Shown one piece after another: positions 1 through 5,082 of a stretch of 5,082 nt of DNA. A program made the position numbers and the translations under genes. Origin of the DNA: Bacteroidales bacterium (GTDB lineage Bacteria > Bacteroidota > Bacteroidia > Bacteroidales > UBA3824); NCBI GenBank assembly GCA_017645985.1, contig JAGCNK010000108.1, positions 1-5,082 on the forward strand. Reading direction: 5' to 3'. The notes beneath the pieces are model-generated. The model was not told the origin of the DNA. It saw nothing but the letters and a program-made list of their open reading frames with translations, and did not search any database. Positions within the stretch are counted from its first letter, which is position 1. Each line of letters begins with the position of its first letter.

Positions 1-173
1 CTCGAAAACACCTCGGTATTTTTGCAAAACCCGTAACGGGTAGGAGCAAAGAGTGCGAACTCAAAAGTCTTGTTGTCAACAGTATACGCCGTAGGACGCG
101 ATTGGAACGGAGCCTGCGCCTTCATCTCCACCGCGCACAGCACTATTATAATAAGTGTAAGAAAACGTTTCAT
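1..173 (-). CDS. Exported protein of unknown function, N-terminal part only
   Basis: This reading frame starts at ATG 173-171 and is open to the left edge, giving 57 visible residues; the stop lies outside the window. The N-terminus is a textbook Sec signal peptide: MKRF, a hydrophobic core (LTLIIIVLCAV, about residues 5-15), then a likely signal peptidase I site after AQA (residues 19-21). A cysteine sits in the core at residue 13, but the residue before it is Leu, so this is a poor lipobox and a lipoprotein is unlikely. The visible mature part (PFQSRPTAYTVDNKTFEFAL, then a segment with APTRYG) suggests a beta-rich periplasmic or outer-membrane protein. That is an impression from composition, not a family match. 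The gene follows sbcC on the same strand after 98 bp. I find no convincing promoter of its own, so it could be read from sbcDC transcripts. Function unknown. Confidence 0.72.
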   Translation of the reverse strand, partial: MKRFLTLIIIVLCAVEMKAQAPFQSRPTAYTVDNKTFEFALFAPTRYGFCKNTEVFS

Positions 174-235
174 ATCAAATTCAGATTATATTACTACATA
201 GTGAATAACGCAAAAGGGGGGGATTTGATATGTAG
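171..235 (-). repeat. Overlapping inverted repeats covering the start codon of the exported-protein gene
   Basis: CATATCAAAT at 171-180 and ATTTGATATG at 223-232 form a perfect 10-bp inverted repeat with a 42-bp spacer. The left arm contains the ATG (173-171) of the exported-protein gene. A second perfect inverted repeat, CTACATA at 194-200 and TATGTAG at 229-235, shares bases 229-232 with the first, so the two stems cannot form together in one RNA. As DNA this could be a protein-binding operator. As RNA it could hide or expose the start codon. The repeats are seen directly; any regulatory role is inference. Confidence 0.4.
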
Positions 236-252
236 CGATGGGAAAAATCGCT
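234..252 (-). repeat. Small hairpin between sbcC and the exported-protein gene
   Basis: AGCGAT (234-239) and ATCGCT (247-252) form a 6-bp perfect stem around a 7-nt loop, starting 19 bp after the sbcC stop codon. In the minus-strand RNA it is followed by ACATATCAAATCCCC, with no U-run, so it is a poor candidate for an intrinsic terminator. It shares bases 234-235 with the right arm of the 194-200/229-235 repeat. It may end or stabilise the sbcDC message, or be one arm of the switch-like arrangement before the next gene. Confidence 0.3.
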
Positions 253-271
253 CACCGCAGTAGCCGTTTTT

Positions 272-3200
272 TTATCCCACCACCCTAACTTCGCTCCTCG
301 TATTATCTCCGGCGCATTTCTCAACGATGATTTTGGTGGAGATGCGCTCTTTGAGTTCGGCTACGTGGCTGATAATGCCCACTTTGCGGCCTTGGAGGTG
401 GAGCTTTTCGAGCATAGAGATTACTTTTTGAAGGTTGGTGGAATCCAATGTGCCGAAACCTTCGTCAACAAATAGTGTCTCGCTGCCTTTGCCAGCCTGC
501 ATCATATCGCTGAGACCAAGGGCGAGGGCGAGCGACAGCATAAAGCTTTCGCCACCCGACACCGACGACACAGGACGGACGGCGTTTTCGTCGCGGTCGT
601 TGATCAGAATGTCTAACGAACCAGCCTGCGATAGAAACCTGTATCGGGGCATTAGCTTTGCAAGCCGCTGGTTTGCATTGTCTAAGAGTATTTTGAGCGT
701 AAAAGTCTGCGCGGCACGTTTCAGCCGGTCGCCCGATCTGGAGCCGAAGTTGCTGTTGAGAAAATCCCAATCGTTGAGCACCAGCTGCTGAGCGTTGATT
801 TCTGATTCAAGTTTTTGATAGTCAGCTTTTTTGCGATTGTTTTCGGCAAGTTCGTTTTCGGCTGTGGTCTTGGCACCGGTGTTTTGCCTCTGCTGCTCAA
901 ATGTCTCCGCTTTGAGGTCTTGAAGTGATTGAATGTTAGCATCTTCGGACGGACGGACTTCAGATTGGTTGTGTTTTTCAAGATTTTCGCGGGCAGTTTT
1001 GAGGTTGGTTTCGGTTTCTATCACCTTGTTGTATAACTGACGGAGATGCTGCAGCTTAGCATCACGCTGCTCTTGGGTGAGATTCAAATACGATTGTATC
1101 AGACCGATGGAATAATTGAACTGCGGATTGCGGGCGTTTTCTTGCTCTATTGCGCTGTTGATAAGGGCGTTGCAGTTGTCAATATCGTCAACACGTTTCC
1201 TTATGTTTTCTAATTGCGCTACTTGGTTTTGTAGGATCGTGATTTTTTCTTTCAGTTGGTTGTATTGCTCGGCCTCTTTGATAAGTGCTGATTTGATGGC
1301 AGCCGCATCGGAGTCGAGATTCTCATCGTTGGTAAAAAACTGCTGCAACTCGTTTATAATCGAATATTTATCCAACGAGATCTTTTCTATATTCTGGATT
1401 TTTTCGGTAGTGAGAACGTTGTATGTGGCCACGTTCTTATCGGCGTCGTTGGCTTGGTTGATGAGTTTTTGTAGACTCTCTTTCTTTGCGTCGATTTGCT
1501 TGTTGAGATTGTCAACTATCTGATGCTGTTTGGTATAGAAAGATATTGACTTTTCTAAATCCTCCTTTTCCTTGGCGAGGGCGGCAGATTTGCGGTCTAC
1601 CTCGGCACGCACGTCGCAACCTTCGGGAAAGTTGAAAAATTTCCTAATTTTTTCGATTCTTGCAGTTTCGTGTTCCAATGCGGTGCGTTTTTCTGGAATA
1701 TCCTTGTTGGCAAGCTGATTGATTTCGGGCTTTATCTCGTCCAATAGCTTGCGGTCGGCACTGAGGGCGTTGGCTATGGAGTTTTTGTCAGCCTCCTTTT
1801 GTGCGGCTAACTCTTTGGCAGATAGCAGCATATTGTCGATAATCTGTTCGCCGCCGGTGCAGAACGGATGGTTTTTTGAGCCGCACAACGGACACTCCTC
1901 GCCGTCGCGTAGGCTCTGTCGGGCTTTTTTCAGGTCGGCGGACGATATTTTCAAAAGGTTGTTGAGACTCTCCTTGGCGGTGTCAAACGCCTGAGTGGCA
2001 AGTTTCAGCTTGTCGGTGTTTTGTGCAATGGCGGCGGCAAGCTGACCGCTGCGAACATTCTTCTCGTCGTAACGCTGTTGCAGGGCGGCGATGTCGGTGT
2101 TGAGATTGCTGATGTTTTTAAACACCTCAACCGCTCCGTCGAGAATGCGGATTTGCTCGTTTGCCTGATTTTGCCGCTCTTGAAGGTTGGCTAAATCGTA
2201 ACCTTCCAACTTGGCTGATTCTGCATTATAATTTTTTGTCAATTCCTTAACCTCTTTGTCAATTTTGTCGCACTGCGCCTTGGTGGCAGCTAAAATGGAT
2301 GTTTGTTTGGTGATATTGTCTTGCAGACCTTTTATCTGGGTTTGAGTGGCGGAAATGTCGTTATTAATTTTTATAACAGAATCCAACTGAGCGGTTATAT
2401 GCTGTATGTTTTGATATTTGTTTTCGTTGTTTTTAGATAAAAGTAATTTGTTTTCGTATGTTGCAAGAGTGCTTTTTGTATCTGCAAGATAGTCGGCAAA
2501 TTGGTAATAAGGCTTGTTTTGCAGAGCGGAGTCGTTAAACTGTTTGCAATAATCGGCACACTCCGCTTTGTAAGAATCCTGACAACGGGCGAGGTTTTCA
2601 AACGGAGTTTTGAACTTTTCAAACGCAGTTTTTATAGCCTCAGACTCAATGTGCAGCGGCTCGGCATTGTGGTGGTTTTCGATGGCGATGTTGTGCTGGT
2701 TTTCTGATTCTTTTACTTTGTTCTGATAATCGGCCTGCTGCTCAAACCACTTGATAAAATGCTCAATATCTGTTATTTGCTTTTGAAATTCGGTTTCTTT
2801 TTTGTTGCAATCGGCAATTATTTGATTACGGGCTGCAATTTCCTCGTCGGTGAGCAGCAAAAGGGCGGAAAACTTTTCGCGGAGGCGGCTAAGTTTCTCG
2901 TTTTCAACGCTTCTACGTTCAAAAATCCGTTGCGATATAATCTCGTAGATCGAAGTGTCGGTGAGCATCTGCAATATGTCAGCCTTCTCGTCGGTTTTGG
3001 CGGAGAGAAATTTTGAAAACTGGTTTTGAGCCAGCAGCACGCAGCGCACAAACCGTGGATAGTCGTAGCCAGTGAGTGCGGTGATTTTTTCGGTGAACTC
3101 CTTAACCTTCTCGGTAACAGGGATATATTCGCCGTGCAACATTTTAAACAGCGTGTTTTTGCAGCTTTGCAGTTTGCCGTCGGTCTTGTTGTTGGCCTTG

Positions 3201-3547
3201 TGAACCTCCCATTTAGCCATATAAAGGTTGCTGTCGTCGCCCTCAAAAATTGTTTCGGCAAACGCCTCGGCAGTGCCTTTGCGCATAAAGTTGCGTTTGT
3301 CTGCCACTGTGATGCCGTCCTTGCCGTCGGTGCCGAGAATCTCGAGTTTGTCGCTCGAAGTGTCTGCAAATCTGGGAGTTTGCCCGTAGAGCGAAAGGCA
3401 CACAGCGTCGGTGATTGTGGTTTTGCCCGCGCCAGTTTCGCCGCAGATAATAAACAGCGGCGACGATTTCAGCGGTTCGGCAGTGAAATCAATTTCGGCA
3501 TCGGTTATCGACGCAAGGTTTTTTATGATGACTTTAAGAATTTTCAT
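272..3547 (-). CDS. sbcC: SbcC, ATPase subunit of the SbcCD DNA nuclease
   Basis: This is a Rad50/SMC-like ATPase of 1091 residues (E. coli SbcC is about 1050). With SbcD it forms a cytoplasmic ATP-dependent complex that cleaves DNA hairpins and processes blocked double-strand ends. Visible domains in order: N-terminal ATPase half with Walker A GETGAGKT (36-43), a conserved MRKG segment near 88-91 and a Q-loop in LLAQNQF (171-177); a long Gln/Lys/Glu-rich coiled coil; the zinc hook CPLCG (C552, C555) almost exactly mid-protein; the returning coil; then the C-terminal ATPase half with a conserved segment near 945-970 (RAAQTFTLKILLDNAN...LMPRY), ABC signature SVSGGE (995-1000), Walker B and D-loop TLFVDEGFGTLD (1024-1035, D1028/E1029) and switch histidine H1061 in GIISH. 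The start is fixed by the family N-terminus and by the 4-bp ATGA overlap with the sbcD stop (3544-3547), which implies translational coupling. Only a weak purine stretch (GAGAC) precedes it. Extra cysteines occur at 322, 330, 334 and 563. No break or frameshift seen. Confidence 0.97.
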   Translation of the reverse strand: MKILKVIIKNLASITDAEIDFTAEPLKSSPLFIICGETGAGKTTITDAVCLSLYGQTPRFADTSSDKLEILGTDGKDGITVADKRNFMRKGTAEAFAETIFEGDDSNLYMAKWEVHKANNKTDGKLQSCKNTLFKMLHGEYIPVTEKVKEFTEKITALTGYDYPRFVRCVLLAQNQFSKFLSAKTDEKADILQMLTDTSIYEIISQRIFERRSVENEKLSRLREKFSALLLLTDEEIAARNQIIADCNKKETEFQKQITDIEHFIKWFEQQADYQNKVKESENQHNIAIENHHNAEPLHIESEAIKTAFEKFKTPFENLARCQDSYKAECADYCKQFNDSALQNKPYYQFADYLADTKSTLATYENKLLLSKNNENKYQNIQHITAQLDSVIKINNDISATQTQIKGLQDNITKQTSILAATKAQCDKIDKEVKELTKNYNAESAKLEGYDLANLQERQNQANEQIRILDGAVEVFKNISNLNTDIAALQQRYDEKNVRSGQLAAAIAQNTDKLKLATQAFDTAKESLNNLLKISSADLKKARQSLRDGEECPLCGSKNHPFCTGGEQIIDNMLLSAKELAAQKEADKNSIANALSADRKLLDEIKPEINQLANKDIPEKRTALEHETARIEKIRKFFNFPEGCDVRAEVDRKSAALAKEKEDLEKSISFYTKQHQIVDNLNKQIDAKKESLQKLINQANDADKNVATYNVLTTEKIQNIEKISLDKYSIINELQQFFTNDENLDSDAAAIKSALIKEAEQYNQLKEKITILQNQVAQLENIRKRVDDIDNCNALINSAIEQENARNPQFNYSIGLIQSYLNLTQEQRDAKLQHLRQLYNKVIETETNLKTARENLEKHNQSEVRPSEDANIQSLQDLKAETFEQQRQNTGAKTTAENELAENNRKKADYQKLESEINAQQLVLNDWDFLNSNFGSRSGDRLKRAAQTFTLKILLDNANQRLAKLMPRYRFLSQAGSLDILINDRDENAVRPVSSVSGGESFMLSLALALGLSDMMQAGKGSETLFVDEGFGTLDSTNLQKVISMLEKLHLQGRKVGIISHVAELKERISTKIIVEKCAGDNTRSEVRVVG

Positions 3548-4737
3548 GATGGAGTCTCGATAATCTCTTTTAACATCCGTAAATATTTGCTGTCTAAATC
3601 GTTGGAGGTTTTCTGACGGTAAATTTGCGCCATTACGTCGAGCGGGTCGGTGTTTTTGAACTGCTGTGTGGAATATTGCACATTTTCAGACTCTTGCACG
3701 TCGGAAAGCTTTGCCTTCTGTAAGTGCCATCCGCAGAACCGCGCCTTTTTGCCGGCAAGAAACTCGGTGATGATGCGGTTGCGGTTTTCGGGGGTTCTGA
3801 ACTCGTTTTTGATATTGATTTCGATTAGAGCCTCTTTGTCGTCGGGATATTGTCGGCAAGCCAGTTCTACGTCGGCAAGGTCGCCGGGTTCGGTAGGAAG
3901 AATTTTTAAATCAACTGTTGGCGGAATTTCAATGCTATCAATATTGGCAATGTCGCCACCCTCGAAGTCGACGCAAACCAGGGTCTTGTTTTGACGGTTT
4001 TCGACAAATCCGAACGGCAATGGCGAACCAGAATATCTGATGTTGGCTCTGCTGCCGCATTGCTGAGCGCGATGAATGTGTCCGAGAGCCACGTAGCTGA
4101 ACGGCGGAAAACTGTCGGTGTACACGCCTTCGAGCTTGCCCACAATGGGCTGTCCGTCGCTTGTGGTTACGCCTGTGGCTGTGAAATGTCCCGTGGCTAT
4201 GATTGGAATATTGCGACCGCCACGCACTTGGTCGGCATATTCGTAAAGCTTTGAGTAAAAGTCCTTTATAGTTGCGTTTTCGCCCAGACGCCTGAGGTCG
4301 CCGCTACGCAGATACGGCACTGAGCATACTATGGCGGCGGCGTTGCCGTCGACATCCATTTCTGAAATCATTTTCCGCCAGTCGATTTCGGTGTCGAGAT
4401 ACTCCACGCTGCCAGTCACCTTTGCCGAAAAATACTTCAACACTTCGGCGTGGATATTGAGAAACGACGGCGAATCGTGGTTGCCGCACGTGATCACCAC
4501 CTGCAGTTTTTCAAAAAGTGTGTGAAGCCTCACCAGCAGCGAACAATATCTGCGCACCACCTCGTTGGCTGGGGATCCCGTGTCGAACACGTCGCCCGAA
4601 ATTATCAGCAGGTCGGGATTTTTGGCAGCGATGGTCTGTTCCAAAAAATCAAAGAAGGCCTCGAACTCTGCGCTGCGGTCGTATCCGGCGAGTTTCCTGC
4701 CCAGATGCCAGTCAGAAGTGTGTAGTAGTCGGAACAT
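3544..4737 (-). CDS. sbcD: SbcD, Mre11-like nuclease subunit of SbcCD
   Basis: This is a calcineurin-like metallophosphoesterase of 397 residues (E. coli SbcD is about 400). It supplies the Mn-dependent exo- and endonuclease activity of SbcCD. Metal-ligand motifs are all present: SDWHLG (D9, H11), SGDVFD (D49), GNHD (85-88), GHF (H184) and GHIH (219-222). The remainder, from about residue 260, matches the usual C-terminal SbcD region in length and position and would carry the SbcC-contacting part. I chose ATG 4737-4735, giving MFRLLHTSDWHLG, because family members begin just before this motif. A longer in-frame start at 4776 adds 13 unconserved residues and would lie inside the terminator stem at 4766-4803. 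The last base pairs overlap the sbcC start (ATGA), so the two subunits are probably made together. A weak -7-like element lies 14 bp upstream; otherwise expression may depend on readthrough from the Hc1-like gene. Confidence 0.97.
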   Translation of the reverse strand: MFRLLHTSDWHLGRKLAGYDRSAEFEAFFDFLEQTIAAKNPDLLIISGDVFDTGSPANEVVRRYCSLLVRLHTLFEKLQVVITCGNHDSPSFLNIHAEVLKYFSAKVTGSVEYLDTEIDWRKMISEMDVDGNAAAIVCSVPYLRSGDLRRLGENATIKDFYSKLYEYADQVRGGRNIPIIATGHFTATGVTTSDGQPIVGKLEGVYTDSFPPFSYVALGHIHRAQQCGSRANIRYSGSPLPFGFVENRQNKTLVCVDFEGGDIANIDSIEIPPTVDLKILPTEPGDLADVELACRQYPDDKEALIEINIKNEFRTPENRNRIITEFLAGKKARFCGWHLQKAKLSDVQESENVQYSTQQFKNTDPLDVMAQIYRQKTSNDLDSKYLRMLKEIIETPS

Positions 4738-4750
4738 AGGTGAATTTTTA

Positions 4751-4758
4751 CAACTATA
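4751..4758 (-). promoter_or_regulatory. Possible weak -7 box for sbcDC
   Basis: On the minus strand this reads TATAGTTG, five of the six fixed positions of the Bacteroidota -7 consensus TAnnTTTG. Transcription would begin near 4744, only a few bases before the sbcD ATG at 4737. No TTTG is seen 19-21 bp upstream, where the -33 element should be; that stretch falls in the terminator hairpin. This is a candidate only. Confidence 0.25.
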
Positions 4759-4765
4759 ATTAAAT

Positions 4766-4803
4766 AAATAAACCACGAACTTGGATAAATTCGTGGTTTA
4801 TTT
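4766..4803 (-). terminator. Intrinsic terminator after the Hc1-like gene
   Basis: Bases 4766-4779 pair perfectly with 4790-4803 (14 bp, core CCACGAA/TTCGTGG) around a 10-nt loop. In the minus-strand RNA the stem is followed by a T-rich run (TATTTAATTATAG). The stem begins 20 bp after the Hc1-like stop codon and ends 28 bp before the sbcD start. The other strand also has T-rich sequence after the stem, so it could work in both directions. It separates the Hc1-like gene from sbcDC, completely or partly. Confidence 0.85.
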
Positions 4804-4823
4804 TTAAAGGTAATAGTTAAAAA

Positions 4824-5000
4824 CTACTTTTTAGCAGCTTCGATAGATACTTTGCGGAATTCTTTTGTCAATTTTTCAATTTCCAAAGAAGCTTTGCGGG
4901 CACGCTGGCCTGCTGCTTTGTTACCGTTGCTTGCTTGTGCATTAGCGTCTTTCAAGAATGCTGCGCTAAGTTCTTCGATTTTTTTTACTAATTCTTCCAT
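4824..5000 (-). CDS. Short Hc1-family histone H1-like protein
   Basis: This encodes a 58-residue basic, alpha-helical protein. The segment GNKAAGQRARKASLEIEK (residues 26-43) followed by LTKEFRKVSIEAAKK closely resembles the N-terminal domain of the chlamydial histone-like protein Hc1, which I recall having GNKAAAQRVR...LEKIAK.YRK.SIKA. Hc1 binds DNA and compacts the nucleoid; short relatives are common in Bacteroidota, where their role is poorly defined. Here the Lys/Ala-rich C-terminal tail of chlamydial Hc1 is absent and the protein stops right after the domain. I chose ATG 5000-4998 (MEELVKKIEEL). An upstream in-frame GTG at 5063 is rejected because the -7 box at 5069-5076 puts the transcription start at about the same place. 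The ATG is preceded by seven A residues and no Shine-Dalgarno, as is usual in this phylum. The gene has its own promoter and terminator and is probably monocistronic and well expressed. DNA binding is inferred from the family. Confidence 0.88.
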   Translation of the reverse strand: MEELVKKIEELSAAFLKDANAQASNGNKAAGQRARKASLEIEKLTKEFRKVSIEAAKK

Positions 5001-5068
5001 TTTTTTTGATGTTTTAAAGTTTGTCGTTATTATATGATTGATGAGTTTTTGTTCACCTTTCACGCCTA

Positions 5069-5076
5069 CAAATATA
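5069..5076 (-). promoter_or_regulatory. -7 promoter box of the Hc1-like gene
   Basis: The minus strand reads TATATTTG, a perfect match to the Bacteroidota -7 consensus TAnnTTTG. The matching -33 TTTG would lie about 19-21 bp further upstream, outside the window, so it cannot be checked. Transcription would begin near 5062, giving a leader of about 60 nt (5001-5062). That leader is AT-rich, ends in AAAACATC plus seven A residues before the ATG, and shows no obvious strong hairpin. Confidence 0.65.
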
Positions 5077-5082
5077 CGTAAA

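Noticed and set aside
234..252. The hairpin after sbcC as a standard intrinsic terminator
   Set aside because: The stem is only 6 bp and no T-run follows it on the minus strand; the sequence goes on into a C7 tract.
435..791. A 118-codon plus-strand open frame over the sbcC C-terminus
   Set aside because: It is the reverse of the conserved signature and Walker B region; Ser/Arg-rich, no domain, no promoter or start signal.
1116..1523. A plus-strand open frame whose product looks hydrophobic and membrane-like
   Set aside because: The reverse strand of Lys/Glu/Gln/Asn-rich coiled-coil codons naturally gives Leu/Phe/Ser/Ile-rich translations; this is a shadow of sbcC.
2818..3369. A 183-codon open frame on the minus strand in another frame of sbcC
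   Set aside because: Its Arg/Thr/Ala-rich translation is typical of a frame-shifted shadow, while the sbcC frame is uninterrupted and carries the family motifs.
3026..3616. A 196-codon open frame on the plus strand
   Set aside because: It lies antisense to the highly conserved N-terminal ATPase half of sbcC and runs into the sbcD end; it has no recognisable domain or start context.
272..4737. SMC-like ATPase plus nuclease as a novel anti-phage or plasmid-defence system
   Set aside because: Lengths, motif order, the CPLC hook and the 4-bp overlap all match ordinary SbcCD; no accessory defence genes, integrase or repeats accompany it.
4450..4759. Several overlapping plus-strand open frames opposite the start of sbcD
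   Set aside because: All are antisense to the conserved metallophosphoesterase motifs and show no independent coding signal.
5001..5063. GTG start at 5063 extending the Hc1-like protein by 21 residues
   Set aside because: The perfect -7 box at 5069-5076 puts the transcription start near 5062, and the extra residues do not resemble Hc1-family N-termini.

Overview
The window looks like a piece of chromosome from a member of the Bacteroidota, probably Bacteroidales. Three things point there. A perfect Bacteroidota-type -7 box (TAnnTTTG) lies upstream of the rightmost gene. Start codons are preceded by A-rich leaders rather than clear Shine-Dalgarno sequences. The rightmost gene encodes a short Hc1-type histone-like protein of the kind common in that phylum. 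Species cannot be named from this sequence. Every gene I accept is on the minus strand, so the description follows transcription from right to left.

Right end (about 4824-5082): a 58-residue Hc1-family histone-like protein with its own promoter element (-7 box at 5069-5076) and an A-rich leader of about 60 nt. It ends at a strong hairpin terminator (4766-4803). Centre (272-4737): the two-gene operon sbcD-sbcC, whose reading frames overlap by 4 bp (ATGA). It encodes the Mre11/Rad50-like SbcCD nuclease. SbcD is the manganese-dependent nuclease subunit. SbcC is the SMC-like ATPase with a long coiled coil and a CPLC zinc hook. All the catalytic motifs I looked for are intact in both. Left end (1-173): the first 57 codons of an exported protein of unknown function that runs off the window. 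It is separated from sbcC by 98 bp (174-271) containing three overlapping inverted repeats, one of which covers the start codon.

Functionally this is mostly a housekeeping region: a nucleoid-associated protein next to a DNA-end and hairpin-processing nuclease. I see no mobile element, CRISPR array, RNA gene or recognisable defence cassette, and no evidence of a new multi-gene system. The points worth a second look are the mutually exclusive hairpins before the exported-protein gene, the missing clear promoter between the terminator and sbcD, the absent basic tail of the Hc1-like protein, and extra cysteines in SbcC.
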